Part shown: positions 1 through 10,600 of the stretch, piece by piece | Position numbering within the stretch: position 1 is the stretch's first letter | How the letters are laid out: each line of letters begins with the position of its first letter | Source: Pseudomonas viridiflava | GTDB taxonomy: Bacteria; Pseudomonadota; Gammaproteobacteria; Pseudomonadales; Pseudomonadaceae | DNA length: 64,000 nucleotides | Assembly (NCBI RefSeq): GCF_900590755.1 | Contig: NZ_UUOC01000052.1 | Coordinates: 620,001-684,000, forward strand | Direction of reading: 5' to 3' | Translations under genes and position numbers: made by a program | The notes under the pieces: generated by a model | Databases searched by the model: none | Seen by the model: only the letters and a program-made list of their open reading frames with translations | What the model was told of the DNA's origin: nothing

Positions 1-311
1 ATAAAATGCTGCACAAGCTGCTTAACTACCGGGTGTTCAGCGATGCAGAGGGCAAGATGAATCTGTCTTTGCGGGACGTGGCCGGTGGTCTGCTGTTGGT
101 TTCGCAGTTCACTCTCGCAGCAGACACTAAAAGCGGCATGCGCCCCAGCTTTTCCAAGGCAGCGCCGCCAGCGCAGGGTGCCGAGTTGTTCGACTATTTA
201 CTGAAACAGGCGAAAAGCTCGCACGAGGTGGTCGAGTCGGGCCAATTTGGTGCGGACATGCAAGTGCATCTAACGAATGATGGCCCGGTAACGTTTTTGC
301 TGGAGACCTAA
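1..311 (+). CDS. dtd: D-aminoacyl-tRNA deacylase, 3' part only
   Basis: This is the C-terminal part of a D-aminoacyl-tRNA deacylase; the gene begins before the window and is open from base 3 to the TAA at 309-311. The enzyme removes D-amino acids wrongly loaded on tRNA. The recognisable family pieces are the segment LLLVSQFTLAAD followed by KSGMRPSFSKAAPP, and near the C-terminus the LTNDGPVTF motif that contributes the Gly-cisPro-type active site region of the family. An internal ATG at 6 is not the start. No convincing terminator follows; the next 260 bases lead to opgG. Identification is by recognisable family motifs and is firm. Confidence 0.93.
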   Translation, partial: KMLHKLLNYRVFSDAEGKMNLSLRDVAGGLLLVSQFTLAADTKSGMRPSFSKAAPPAQGAELFDYLLKQAKSSHEVVESGQFGADMQVHLTNDGPVTFLLET

Positions 312-574
312 GGGTGGCGGTGTAGCTGCGGTGATGTCATAGGGCTACAAATATATATAAATACTTCATCTGACCTGATGCGTTGTTACGCGCGCTACTA
401 GATAATCGCGCGGTACGGAGTTCGGCGTCCGTCGCACCGTTTGGCAAGGTCAGAAGCTGGACCGACACCGTTTAGGGAATCATTAGGTTCTTTCGGAGTC
501 GGAACAATGCTCGCCAACCCGGCATTAGATAGCTGGCCGTTGGTTTTTTCATCTGTTTTCGGCGAGGGTTGCTC
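312..574 (+). promoter_or_regulatory. Leader and promoter region of opgGH (no site resolved)
   Basis: This 263-base gap must hold the opgGH promoter. It is more AT-rich around 348-372, with an alternating run of TA dinucleotides, than the flanking coding DNA. No clear -35/-10 pair, operator or ribosome-binding site could be picked out with confidence. It contains no plausible gene. Confidence 0.35.
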
Positions 575-2500
575 GTGATTGTTAGTCCCTGTAATGCGGT
601 AAAGACATCTGGCAAGCGGTTGCGTAGCGCGCTATTAGCAAGCTCAGCCCTGATCTCACTGTTCAGCGCCACCCAGTTGTGGGCGTTCAGTCTCGATGAT
701 GTGGCGAGCAGGGCCAAAGAAATGGCCGGGCAGAAGTACGAAGCTCCGAGGAGCAATCTGCCAGCAGAGTTCCGCGACATGAAGTTCGCGGACTATCAGA
801 AAATCCGCCCTCGCGAAGATCGCGCCGAATGGGCTGGCGACAGAACCCCGTTCAAGGTGTCGTTCTATCACCAGGGCATGCACTTCGACACGCCGGTCAA
901 AATCAACGAAGTCACTGCGACCACCGTTGAAGAAATCAAGTACGACTCCAATCGTTTCGATTTCGGCGACCTGAAGTTTGATCCCAAGTCCACCGAGAAA
1001 CTCGGTTACGCCGGTTTCCGCGTGACGTACCCGATCAACAAAGACGACAAGCAAGACGAAGTCATGACCATGCTGGGCGCGAGCTACTTCCGCGTGATCG
1101 GCAAAGGTCAGGTCTACGGTTTGTCTGCCCGTGGCATGGCGATTGATACCGCGCTGCCATCCGGCGAAGAGTTCCCGCGTTTCACCGAGTTCTGGATCGA
1201 GAAGCCAGGCGCCGATGACAACCATCTGGTGATCTTTGCGCTGCTGGATTCTCCGCGTGCGACCGGTGCGTACAAGCTGACTCTGCGTCCGGGCACCAAC
1301 ACCCTGGTTGATGTTCAGTCGCGCATGTTCCTGCGTGACAAAGTCACCAAGCTGGGCGTTGCGCCGCTGACCAGCATGTACCTGTTCGGCTCCAACCAGC
1401 CTTCGCGTGTGCAGAACTACCGCCGCGAGCTGCACGACTCCAACGGTCTGTCCATCCAGTCGGCCGACGGCCAATGGCTGTGGCGCCCGCTGACCAACCC
1501 TAAACACCTGGCTGTCAGCAGCTTCTCGGTTGAAAACCCGCGTGGTTTCGGCCTGCTGCAACGTGGTCGCGACTTCAGCAGCTACGAAGACCTCGATGAC
1601 CGCTATGACAAACGTCCAAGCGCCTGGATCGAGCCTAAAGGCGACTGGGGCAAAGGTACCGTTGATCTGGTGGAAATCCCGACAGCCGATGAAACCAACG
1701 ACAACATCGTTGCTTTCTGGAAGCCGGAAACCCTGCCAGCACCGGGTGAGCCGATCAGCTTCGACTATCGCCTGCACTGGACCATGGATGAGAAAGCCAT
1801 CCACTCGCCTGATCTGGGTTGGGTGAAGCAGACTCTGCGTTCGGCCGGTGACATTCGTCAGTCCAACCTGATTCGTCAGCTGGACGGCAGCGTCGCGTTC
1901 CAGATCGACTTCGTCGGTCCGATCCTCGCTTCGATGCCTGAAGACAAGACCATTCGTAGCCAGGTCACCACCGACACCAACACTGAGCTGGTGGAAAACA
2001 ACCTGCGTTACAACCCGGTCACCAAGGGCTATCGCCTGACGTTGCGGGTCAAGGTTAAAGACACCAACAAGCCGATTGAGATGAAGGCCTACCTGCTGCG
2101 CGAAATCCCTGCCGAACCGGGCAAGGAACCTGCGCTGCTAGTTGCTGCCAAAGCCCATGTCGGCGAAGAGAAAAAAGCCGCGCCTGCACCTAAAGAGGCG
2201 GCTAAACCAGCCCCTGCAGACGCAGCCACCGCTCCGAAAGCCGACGTAGCCAAGGCAGACGCTGCCAAACCTGCTGATGCAAAAGCCGATGCAGCCAAAC
2301 CTGCCGACGCTAAAGCTGATGCAGCCAAGCCAGCCGATGCTGCCAAAGCTGATGTCGCCAAGACCGAAGTGGCGAAAGACAAAGACGGCAAAGAGATCCA
2401 GCAGCCAGCAGCCGAGGCTGCGCCCACCATCCCGGAACCGGCCAAGACACTGCAAGTCATGACCGAGACCTGGACCTATCAGTTGCCAGCCGATGAGTAA
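575..2500 (+). CDS. opgG: Periplasmic glucan biosynthesis protein G (OpgG/MdoG)
   Basis: OpgG is a periplasmic beta-sandwich protein needed to shape and branch osmoregulated periplasmic glucans made by OpgH. I place the start at the GTG at 575 (protein begins IVSPCNA after the initiator), because the TTG at 569 is less likely and Pseudomonas homologues begin there; 641 residues result. Residues about 18-37 form a hydrophobic signal peptide ending before AFSLDDV. The family body follows (PRSNLPAEFRDMKFADYQKI onward). Near the C-terminus, residues about 561-601 are a low-complexity Ala/Lys/Pro/Asp tract with a repeated AAKPADAKAD unit, inserted before the conserved last strand (TETWTYQL). The stop overlaps the opgH start by eight bases, so the two are translationally coupled. 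Confidence 0.95.
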   Translation: MIVSPCNAVKTSGKRLRSALLASSALISLFSATQLWAFSLDDVASRAKEMAGQKYEAPRSNLPAEFRDMKFADYQKIRPREDRAEWAGDRTPFKVSFYHQGMHFDTPVKINEVTATTVEEIKYDSNRFDFGDLKFDPKSTEKLGYAGFRVTYPINKDDKQDEVMTMLGASYFRVIGKGQVYGLSARGMAIDTALPSGEEFPRFTEFWIEKPGADDNHLVIFALLDSPRATGAYKLTLRPGTNTLVDVQSRMFLRDKVTKLGVAPLTSMYLFGSNQPSRVQNYRRELHDSNGLSIQSADGQWLWRPLTNPKHLAVSSFSVENPRGFGLLQRGRDFSSYEDLDDRYDKRPSAWIEPKGDWGKGTVDLVEIPTADETNDNIVAFWKPETLPAPGEPISFDYRLHWTMDEKAIHSPDLGWVKQTLRSAGDIRQSNLIRQLDGSVAFQIDFVGPILASMPEDKTIRSQVTTDTNTELVENNLRYNPVTKGYRLTLRVKVKDTNKPIEMKAYLLREIPAEPGKEPALLVAAKAHVGEEKKAAPAPKEAAKPAPADAATAPKADVAKADAAKPADAKADAAKPADAKADAAKPADAAKADVAKTEVAKDKDGKEIQQPAAEAAPTIPEPAKTLQVMTETWTYQLPADE

Positions 2501-5069
2501 TTCTCTACCGGTGCCAGAATCGCTCAGCGAGTACCTGGCACATCTACCGATGAGCGACGAGCAGCGGGCCGAACTGGCCAGCTGCACCTCGTTTGCCGAA
2601 CTGCATGAACGCCTTGCTGCCCAGCCGGTCAATGATCCCGTCGAGGCCGCTCAGGCTTCGGTGGGTCGTCGCCTGACGCTGACCACCGCCGATGACTTGC
2701 GCGAGGCCGAGATGCTCGCCCTTGATGCAAGTGGTCGTGTGGTGCTCAAGGCCACGCCGCCGATTCGTCGGACCAAGGTTGTGCCTGAGCCATGGCGAAC
2801 CAACATTCTGGTTCGTGGCTGGCGTCGCCTGACGGGCCGCAGCAATCCGGTGGAACCTGAACCGGATCGTCTGCCCAAGGCACGCTGGCGCACCGTGGGT
2901 TCGATTCGTCGTTACATTCTGTTGATCCTGATGCTCGGTCAGACCATCGTTGCCGGCTGGTACATGAAGGGCATCCTTCCGTATCAAGGCTGGTCGCTGG
3001 TTTCTCTGGACGAGATCACTCACCAGACGTTCATTCAGACCATGTGGCAAGTGCTGCCGTATGCACTGCAAACCAGCATCCTGCTGCTGTTCGGGATTCT
3101 GTTCTGCTGGGTGTCCGCAGGTTTCTGGACCGCCTTGATGGGCTTCCTGGAATTGCTGACGGGTCGCGACAAGTACCGCATTTCCGGTGCCAGCGCGGGT
3201 AACGAGCCGATTGAAAAAGGCGCGCGTACTGCTCTGGTCATGCCGATCTGCAACGAAGACGTACCGCGTGTGTTTGCTGGTTTGCGAGCGACTTTCGAGT
3301 CGGTTGCGGCCACTGGTGACCTGGATCGCTTCGACTTCTTCGTGCTCAGTGACAGTAACGAGACCGACATCTGCGTGGCCGAGCAACAGGCCTGGCTGGA
3401 TGTCTGCCGCGAAACCAAAGGCTTCGGCAAGATTTTCTATCGCCGCCGTCGCCGCCGCGTAAAACGTAAAAGCGGCAACCTCGACGACTTCTGCCGTCGC
3501 TGGGGCGGTGACTACCGTTACATGGTCGTGCTCGACGCAGACAGCGTCATGAGCGGCGAATGCCTGACCAGTCTGGTGCGCTTGATGGAAGCCACGCCGG
3601 ACGCCGGTATCATCCAGACCGCGCCACGTGCCTCGGGCATGGACACGCTTTATGCGCGCATGCAGCAATTTGCGACTCGCGTATACGGCCCGCTGTTCAC
3701 CGCCGGGCTGCACTTCTGGCAGCTGGGTGAATCCCACTACTGGGGTCACAACGCGATCATCCGCATGAAGCCGTTTATCGAGCACTGCGCCTTGGCGCCG
3801 TTGCCGGGTAAAGGTGCCTTTGCCGGTGCGATTCTGTCCCACGACTTCGTTGAAGCAGCGCTGATGCGCCGTGCCGGCTGGGGCGTGTGGATTGCCTACG
3901 ATTTGCCGGGCAGCTACGAAGAGCTTCCGCCAAACCTGCTGGACGAACTCAAGCGCGACCGTCGCTGGTGCCACGGCAACCTGATGAACTTCAGGCTGTT
4001 CCTGGTAAAAGGCATGCACCCGGTTCACCGGGCGGTATTCCTGACAGGGGTAATGTCGTACTTGTCAGCGCCGTTATGGTTCTTCTTCTTGGTGTTGTCC
4101 ACTGCCTTGCTGGCGGTCAACACGCTGATGGAGCCGACGTACTTCCTTGAGCCGCGTCAGCTGTATCCGCTGTGGCCACAATGGCATCCGGAAAAAGCCG
4201 TTGCGTTGTTCTCGACCACCATCGTGTTGCTGTTCCTGCCTAAACTGCTCAGCGTCATTCTGATCTGGGCCAAGGGCGCGATTGGTTACGGTGGCAAGAT
4301 CAAGGTCACGCTGTCGATGCTGATGGAAATGCTGTTCTCGGTGCTGCTGGCTCCGGTGCGCATGCTGTTCCACACCCGCTTCGTACTGGCTGCCTTCCTG
4401 GGCTGGGCTGCGACCTGGAACTCGCCGCAACGTGACGACGACTCCACGCCGTGGATCGAAGCGGTCAAGCGTCACGGTCCGCAAACCCTGCTGGGCGCTT
4501 GCTGGGCCTTGCTGGTGGCCTGGCTGAACCCAAGCTTCCTGTGGTGGTTGGCGCCTATCGTCGGTTCTTTGATGCTGTCGATTCCGGTGTCGGTGATTTC
4601 CAGCCGTACCGGTCTGGGCCTCAAGGCGCGGGACGAGAAGTTCTTCCTGATCCCTGAGGAATATGCGCCGCCGCAAGAGCTGATCTCCACGGATCTGTAC
4701 ACCCACGAAAACCGCTGGCACGCGCTGAAGCAAGGCTTCATCCGCGCCGTGGTCGACCCGCAGCAGAACGCCCTGGCTTGCGCCCTGGCGACCGCGCGCC
4801 ACCGGGTCGTCGAGCCTATCGAGTTCGTGCGTATGGAACGTGTGCGTCACGCTCTGAAAGCTGGTCCCGACCAGCTCGACAACCACGAGCGCCTGATGCT
4901 GCTCAGCGACCCGGTTGCCTTGGCCCGCCTGCACGAGCAGGTCTGGACCGAGAGCCATCCGGAATGGCTGGCAGCGTGGCGAGCGTCGGTTGAAGCCGAT
5001 CCGCATGCACCGCTGCTGCCTCTGCAGCCAACGGTGCGCGAGCCTGAACCGAGTCTGGTTCACGCTTGA
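2493..5069 (+). CDS. opgH: Glucans biosynthesis glucosyltransferase H (OpgH/MdoH)
   Basis: OpgH is an inner-membrane family-2 glycosyltransferase that polymerises glucose from UDP-glucose into the backbone of periplasmic glucans and passes it to the periplasm, where OpgG acts. The 858-residue length fits the family. After a soluble N-terminal part, membrane segments lie near residues 140-160 and 190-212, the catalytic domain begins near 247 (ALVMPICNED), with a DAD motif near 346 and the R-x-x-RW type motif (KRDRRWCHGN) near 490. Several further membrane segments follow from about 510. The ATG at 2493 overlaps the opgG stop (ATGAGTAA). A strong terminator stands directly after the gene. Confidence 0.96.
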   Translation: MSNSLPVPESLSEYLAHLPMSDEQRAELASCTSFAELHERLAAQPVNDPVEAAQASVGRRLTLTTADDLREAEMLALDASGRVVLKATPPIRRTKVVPEPWRTNILVRGWRRLTGRSNPVEPEPDRLPKARWRTVGSIRRYILLILMLGQTIVAGWYMKGILPYQGWSLVSLDEITHQTFIQTMWQVLPYALQTSILLLFGILFCWVSAGFWTALMGFLELLTGRDKYRISGASAGNEPIEKGARTALVMPICNEDVPRVFAGLRATFESVAATGDLDRFDFFVLSDSNETDICVAEQQAWLDVCRETKGFGKIFYRRRRRRVKRKSGNLDDFCRRWGGDYRYMVVLDADSVMSGECLTSLVRLMEATPDAGIIQTAPRASGMDTLYARMQQFATRVYGPLFTAGLHFWQLGESHYWGHNAIIRMKPFIEHCALAPLPGKGAFAGAILSHDFVEAALMRRAGWGVWIAYDLPGSYEELPPNLLDELKRDRRWCHGNLMNFRLFLVKGMHPVHRAVFLTGVMSYLSAPLWFFFLVLSTALLAVNTLMEPTYFLEPRQLYPLWPQWHPEKAVALFSTTIVLLFLPKLLSVILIWAKGAIGYGGKIKVTLSMLMEMLFSVLLAPVRMLFHTRFVLAAFLGWAATWNSPQRDDDSTPWIEAVKRHGPQTLLGACWALLVAWLNPSFLWWLAPIVGSLMLSIPVSVISSRTGLGLKARDEKFFLIPEEYAPPQELISTDLYTHENRWHALKQGFIRAVVDPQQNALACALATARHRVVEPIEFVRMERVRHALKAGPDQLDNHERLMLLSDPVALARLHEQVWTESHPEWLAAWRASVEADPHAPLLPLQPTVREPEPSLVHA

Positions 5070-5087
5070 TGCAAGGCTGGTAAACAA

Positions 5088-5117
5088 AAACGGCGCCCCG
5101 CAAGGGCGCCGTTTTTT
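5088..5117 (+). terminator. Rho-independent terminator of opgGH
   Basis: A perfect stem CGGCGCCC / GGGCGCCG with a five-base loop is flanked by A residues upstream and followed by six T residues, 19 bases after the opgH stop. Confidence 0.93.
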
Positions 5118-5142
5118 GTGGGCTTGGGTTTCCTGCCGTTTC

Positions 5143-5232
5143 GTGGGACCGGCTTTAGCCGGGAAGAGGTCAGTACATCCACCCTATATTTATTGACTGA
5201 AATGCCGCCTTCCCGGCTAAAGCCGGTCCCAC
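5143..5232. repeat. REP pair, family A (GTGGGACCGGCTTTAGCCGGGAAG)
   Basis: Two inverted copies of a palindromic REP unit (core GACCGGCTTTAGCCGGGA) face each other across about 40 bases of unrelated sequence, a REPIN-like arrangement. It lies between the convergent ends of opgH and the retropepsin-like gene. Confidence 0.9.
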
Positions 5233-5254
5233 AGGGTTACACCCAACTGCGTTC

Positions 5255-5758
5255 TCAGCAACCCGGCTTATCAGCGGTATATCGGCGCGCAGGATTCACC
5301 GCCGCATCAAACTCGCGCAACGCCTTGGCACCGATCAGCAGTGGGTAGTTGAAGTGGCTGCGGTCCACCAGATTGACTTCCACGGTGCGTTTCACATCAC
5401 CCAGGCAAAGCTCCAGGTCCACCACCGGGCGTTTGGTGGGGTCGATGGCTTCATCTTCGTCATCATCGTTTTCCGAACGGCTCTTGATCTTGCTGATACG
5501 CGACACCTTGTGCTCGTAAACCTTGTTGCTGGCGTCTTTGGTAGCCAGGCGGAAACGCACCCAGTCATCGCCATCGCGCTTGAACAGTTCAATATCCTTG
5601 GCCGACAGCGAAGCGGTCAGCGCGCCGGTGTCCATCTTGGCTTTGAAGGTTTCGCCGAATTCCGAGACCTTGATGTATTCGTAGCGACCATAAAGCGTCG
5701 GCTCGGCAGCCATGACAGGCAACGCCAGCAGGGACAATAGCGCCAGGATTGATTTCAC
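5255..5758 (-). CDS. Secreted retropepsin-like protein (putative ATP-dependent zinc protease family)
   Basis: The protein belongs to the family annotated as putative ATP-dependent zinc protease / RimK-associated (PF05618), which has an aspartic-protease-like fold. I chose the GTG at 5758 over more distal starts because the upstream part runs into a REP element and AAAGGT lies at ribosome-binding distance. The result is 167 residues. Residues 1-20 are a signal peptide (KSILALLSLLALPVMAAEP), so it is exported. The MDTGALTAS motif near residue 40 carries the expected DTGA active-site-like loop; an acidic stretch (ENDDDEDEA) follows. Substrate is unknown. Single-gene transcription unit, with REPs on both sides. 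Confidence 0.8.
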   Translation of the reverse strand: MKSILALLSLLALPVMAAEPTLYGRYEYIKVSEFGETFKAKMDTGALTASLSAKDIELFKRDGDDWVRFRLATKDASNKVYEHKVSRISKIKSRSENDDDEDEAIDPTKRPVVDLELCLGDVKRTVEVNLVDRSHFNYPLLIGAKALREFDAAVNPARRYTADKPGC

Positions 5759-5789
5759 GTGGTGGGTACCTTTGTGGTGTGGTGGGTCT

Positions 5790-5877
5790 GTTGGAGCGAG
5801 GCTTGCCCGCGAAGAACGATGATGAGGTTTGTCTGATGTACTGGGGTATCTCATTCGCGGGCAAGCCTCGCTCCAAC
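5790..5877. repeat. REP pair, family B (GTTGGAGCGAGGCTTGCCCGCGAA)
   Basis: Inverted pair of a 24-base unit separated by about 40 bases. It sits between the divergent 5' ends of the retropepsin-like gene and the acyltransferase gene. Confidence 0.9.
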
Positions 5878-6030
5878 GGATCTAGTCGATTTTAGACACC
5901 AGGACTCGCTTTCGTTCGCGAAGCCCACCTTACCCGTAACCTCGTGAAACATTTGTCACCACCAAGCAGATTTGGCGTTAGCGTCTAGCCTCTTTATGAT
6001 GGCCCGCCCTGAAATCACAAGAATTTTTTT

Positions 6031-6918
6031 ATGCGTCGCCTGCTCACTGGCTGTTTCGTCACTCTGCTGCTGTTGCTCAATACCCTCATCATGATTGGGC
6101 CGCTGCTGGTGTTTGCCCTGCTCAAGCTGACATTCAGCGGGCATTTGCGTGACCAGTGTTCGGCGGCCGTCATGTGGCTGGCCGAGACCTGGGCCGAGAT
6201 CGACAAACTGATTTTTGCCCTGTGCATCCCCACCCATTGGGAAGTGCGCGGCGCAGAAGGGTTACGCAGCGATACGTCTTATCTGGTGATCAGCAACCAC
6301 CAATCCTGGGTCGACATCCCGGCGCTGATTCAGGCACTCAACCGCCGCACGCCTTTCTTCAAATTCTTCCTCAAGAAAGAACTGATCTGGGTGCCGCTGT
6401 TGGGGCTGGCGTGGTGGGCGCTGGATTACCCGTTCATGAAGCGCTACACCAAAGCCTTCCTGGCCAAGAACCCTGAACTCAAGGGCCACGACCTGGAAAT
6501 CACCCGTCAGGCCTGCGAGCTGTTCAAGCGTCAGCCAGTGACTATCGTCAATTATCTGGAAGGCACACGCTTCACCCAGGCGAAAAAAACCGAGCAGAAC
6601 TCACCTTACTCACACCTGCTCAAACCCAAGGCGGGCGGCGTCGCTTTCGTGCTGGCGGCGATGGGCGAACAACTGGATGCGATTCTGGACGTGACAGTGG
6701 TTTATCCCAGCGAGCGTATCCCGGGGTTCTGGAACCTGCTGTGTGGTGATGTGCCTCGGGTGATCATCGACATCCAGACCCGTGAACTCGACCCCGGCTT
6801 GTGGCAGGGCGATTACGAGAACGATCCGGCGTTTCGCGAGAAGGTGCAGGGCTGGGTCAACCAGCTGTGGCTGGAAAAAAACGCACGCATCGCCACCTTG
6901 CGTGGCGATGCGTCTTGA
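6031..6918 (+). CDS. Membrane 1-acyl-glycerol-3-phosphate-type acyltransferase (YihG-like)
   Basis: A 295-residue acyltransferase of the PlsC superfamily, of the YihG subgroup, which transfers acyl chains to lysophospholipids in the inner membrane. The first 40 residues form membrane segments (LLLLLNTLIMIGPLLVFALL). The catalytic HX4D motif is present as NHQSWVD near residue 90, and the EGTRFT acceptor-binding motif is near residue 177. The start has only a weak upstream purine stretch (GAATTTTTTT spacing), but no better start exists. Stands alone between a REP and the convergent DUF2780 gene. Confidence 0.88.
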   Translation: MRRLLTGCFVTLLLLLNTLIMIGPLLVFALLKLTFSGHLRDQCSAAVMWLAETWAEIDKLIFALCIPTHWEVRGAEGLRSDTSYLVISNHQSWVDIPALIQALNRRTPFFKFFLKKELIWVPLLGLAWWALDYPFMKRYTKAFLAKNPELKGHDLEITRQACELFKRQPVTIVNYLEGTRFTQAKKTEQNSPYSHLLKPKAGGVAFVLAAMGEQLDAILDVTVVYPSERIPGFWNLLCGDVPRVIIDIQTRELDPGLWQGDYENDPAFREKVQGWVNQLWLEKNARIATLRGDAS

Positions 6919-6925
6919 AACTAAG

Positions 6926-7495
6926 TCAGCTGCCCGCACCCCAGATACCGCTCAGGCTTTGCAGCGCTGAACCACCGGCGCCTTGCTGACCGAGGTATTG
7001 CAGGATCACCGGCACAAACTGGCTGACCATCGAGCTGTCCATGCCCAGCGCCGTGAACGCCTTGTTCACGTCGCCCATGCTCTGCACATTACCCAATGCG
7101 CTGTTCAGCACCGAGCTGTCAGCGCTTTTGCCGGAATTACCCAGCACGCTACCCAAACCGTTGAGGCTACCCAGGCTGCTCAATGCGCCTGTGCCTGCAA
7201 GCTGATCAAGGCCCGGAACCGATTTGGTCAACTGGCTGTAATCATTGCCTGCCAGCTTATTCTTCGCCAGACCCAACAAAGCGCCGGTGCCGCCAACTGC
7301 TTGCTCTGGCGTGACGTTAAGCGTGGTGCCCAGGGAATTGAGCAGACCCGCTGCCTCAGGCGCTGCAGTGGCTTTCTGGTTGCCGCCGGTGGCGTTGGAT
7401 ACGGCGTTGGCCGCGTCATTAAGATTGAAAGCGTAAACCGGAGCAGCCGTAACGGCCATCAAGGTTGCCAGTGCCAAGCCGCGTGAAATCTTCAT
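6926..7495 (-). CDS. DUF2780 family exported protein
   Basis: A small exported protein of the DUF2780 (VcgC/VcgE-like) family of unknown function. The ATG at 7495 is preceded by AGAGG at good spacing; a TTG three codons upstream is possible but weaker. Residues 1-22 are a signal peptide ending APVYAFN. The mature part is rich in Gly, Ala, Ser, Leu and Asn and contains the family pattern of short amphipathic helices (LTKSVPGLDQLAG, VNKAFTALGMD). It ends seven bases from the acyltransferase stop, in convergent orientation. Only family membership, not role, can be stated. Confidence 0.82.
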   Translation of the reverse strand: MKISRGLALATLMAVTAAPVYAFNLNDAANAVSNATGGNQKATAAPEAAGLLNSLGTTLNVTPEQAVGGTGALLGLAKNKLAGNDYSQLTKSVPGLDQLAGTGALSSLGSLNGLGSVLGNSGKSADSSVLNSALGNVQSMGDVNKAFTALGMDSSMVSQFVPVILQYLGQQGAGGSALQSLSGIWGAGS

Positions 7496-7670
7496 TGAAA
7501 ACAACCTCTAAACAGTGAGTCCGACCCCAAGGGGCGGCAGAAACACATTTTTGACTCTATTCACGCGAATAACGTTCCGCCGGGCTGATGCACGGAACAT
7601 TTATCTATTACCTGCGCTTTTTGCAGTACGGCATGGTTGACGCTCCTTAATCTGCACGGAGCAATCTGCC

Positions 7671-10600
7671 TTGGCCGACATCCACACCGCCGCGACCCTT
7701 GATCAGCCCTGTTACAGCCCCAACCGTTTGATGGCTGCTAATCAAGTCGGGCTAATCATTGAAGTACTGCGCCTGCCGCGCCCAGGCTGTTGCAGCCTGT
7801 ATGAAGAAATCCAAGCGCTAGGGGCAACCAGCCACTACGACATTTGGACTGACGATGAGCAATTACTGACAGTCGTCCAGACGTTGTTGTTTGACGATGG
7901 CCTGCAAGACCTGCAACGCGCGACCGAGCGTGTCGCTCGCTCCGTGGAGGCGATGAGCCCGGATACCACGCAACTGCAAGAGCAGATCACCCAACTGGCG
8001 GTTCTCGCGACTCAACAGCATCAACAGGACGCGCCTTTCGTCTCGCCAGCCCCTCTGATTGATCGTGGCAAAAGCGATTACACAAAGCTGGTGAATTACT
8101 TGCGTGCCCGCCAACGGGATCTTCCCTCAGGCACTTATCCCACGGGCAGGATATTTATCGGGTTGGAGGACGATTCGCCGTTGTATTCGCTTGTGAGTGC
8201 ATTCGCGGTGTTGCTGGTGCGGATCAAGGTTTTCATCCAGTCAACGATGGATGCCGGGCATCCAGCCGCTGCAGTGGCAGATCGGTTTTTGCCTTTAGCC
8301 TCGGTAGGTCATCTGCGCACCGCTCTGGCGATAGTGAATAGCGCTCATCTGGATTTCACAAAGCCGTTCACTTGTCAGCTTTACGTCGCAGACAAGGTTT
8401 ATGCGTTGCACATGTCGGGCGTTTCCAGCAGCCAGCAAGCGGTCACTTGCACGCTGCCGGACACTTTCCTAAGGGTCATTCGGTTGACCGAGAAGATGGA
8501 CCAGATTGCCTCACACCTGGATAACCTGGCGCCGCACCCATCACTGCTGATTCGCGAGGACCGCAGCGTTTCACTTCGTTCGCTGCTTGCCTATTACGGT
8601 GTTGCCATTGCAGAGAAGGCAGACCGCGCGGATCTGGCAAAAGCGGTGACCGATCTTCTCCCCAAGGCCAGTACGGCCCAAGGCGTGGCTACTCAACAGG
8701 CCCTGCCTTTTACCATCGCCGAGCGGCCGAGCTTTGTGCTGGATACTTCGCAGGTTTACAGCTTTCGCCAGCGCACCGTCGAAGAGTCTGGCACGGATGA
8801 CTACAAGGTCATCGCGCGGGAAATCAAGAAAGAGTGCCAATGGCACCTTGGCCGATATCGCGATTTGCTGAGCCGCTACAAACACTTCGGGGCTTCGCTG
8901 GAAAATAACGAAAAGGCGCTGCTGGACCTGCTTCAACACGCCGGTGGCGTGAGTTTGAAACTGGTGGTTTACGACAGTGATGGCGAGGATGACATCTATC
9001 ACAAGCAACACACGGTAAATCCTTGGGGCACCAAGGACCTTTCAGACTACTTCAGCCGTGCGCAAAGCGAACTCTCGTTCTATATGACTAACGCCATCGA
9101 GTATGACGACGGTGAGGGGGCAATCAATATAGAAAAGCTGGTGGTCGAAATGATTGTGCCCAATATCCTCCTGCGCAGCCATGGTTTGCGTGAGTTGGAT
9201 ATAGAGGCCTTCGATATTCGCAGCAAAGAGCCCCCCTTTTTATACCTGGACCCTTTATCCAAAGGCGCTTACGAAATCATCGATGCCCGTTTCATAAAAA
9301 TTACCGAAGAGTTGCGCAATGGTAATTGGGATATTGCACGTTCGGCGACGCTGAAAAGTGCGGCAAATTATCTGCTCAGGCTCAACCGCGAGGACCTGTC
9401 GTCTTTGCCTGAAACGCAGCGCGATGCCGCCCATCGCAATCGCCTGAATGAGGTGATCAATGTTTACTATTCGGTCATTGCCCATCGTCTGGAAACACAG
9501 CAACAACTCAAGGTCATTCTGCAGCCAACCCAGACCGAGTTCGTCTCCCGTGCGATATGCCGTTATCTAGGGGTAGATGTTATCTATTGGGGAGTAATCG
9601 CCCAGGCCACTTTTGATATCCGCTATGAAGCCAGCTGGAAAAATACCGGGACGTTCCTCCGGTTCAAAGTATCGACAGGCTACCGAACCTTATTGAGCGT
9701 GGTTTACGACGAAGAACTGCGCCGGGAAGTGGGCCTGGCGGGCAACTTCGATGAGCTGTTGCAACACCTGGCACAGGCCGTCAGCACGACCTGCAAGTAC
9801 ACCGGGAGCAGTGCGCGGTTGAAAGAAAAGCTGACCGGTTTGTTTGATGCAAACATCGCTTTTGTGCAAAACAAGGATTTGCCGGACGACTTGACCCAGC
9901 CACAACAAGCGTTCGCCCGCGAAGTCGAAACCTATGTCGTGAAAGCCACCGATGATTTCCGGGCGCTGGAGGCAGAGCGAATCCTGCTCACCGCCTCTGA
10001 CGCGGCTGTTCGATTGGGGCGCCTGGCGTTGGGCGGCGTGCTGGAAACTGACAAATCGGTGTACTGCATCGAGCTGTTGAGTGCAGGCGAAAAGGGCTTG
10101 CTAGAGACCAGGGTCAACGCTTTTGCGGCTTTTCTACGGTCCCGGGCCAACGACGATGACATTCAAAACATGTCCACCTCGTTGCAGCATGTTCTGTACC
10201 TGGTCCGCCAGGTGGCAGGCCTGATTCCGGTGCTGGGTAACTTCGTCAATCTGGCCTTCGACCTCTATGAATCGAATGCCGAAGCCATTGCCCTGGATGT
10301 TGCAAGCATTTTCTTTGAGCTTTTACTCCAGTGCCGCACGCTGGCACCAAGGGTATTAGGCACACTCATGCTGCAAGGCACCAATTTATGGATGATGACC
10401 CAACAGATTTCGGCCCTTAAGGCATCAATAAAGGCCAACGATTACTCAGGATCGATGAAAAATTTCGGGCTTCTTTTGATAGGCATGCACTCGGCCCTGC
10501 AATGCGGTATCTCGGTCATCCATGGAGTGAATGCTGCGGTGATCGCCAGCCGCGATAAAGCCGCGGGCCAGGAGTTGCCCCACTTAGTGTCGCTGCCTGT

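Noticed and set aside
656..1804. Minus-strand frame of 382 codons over opgG
   Set aside because: Antisense image of opgG without a start signal.
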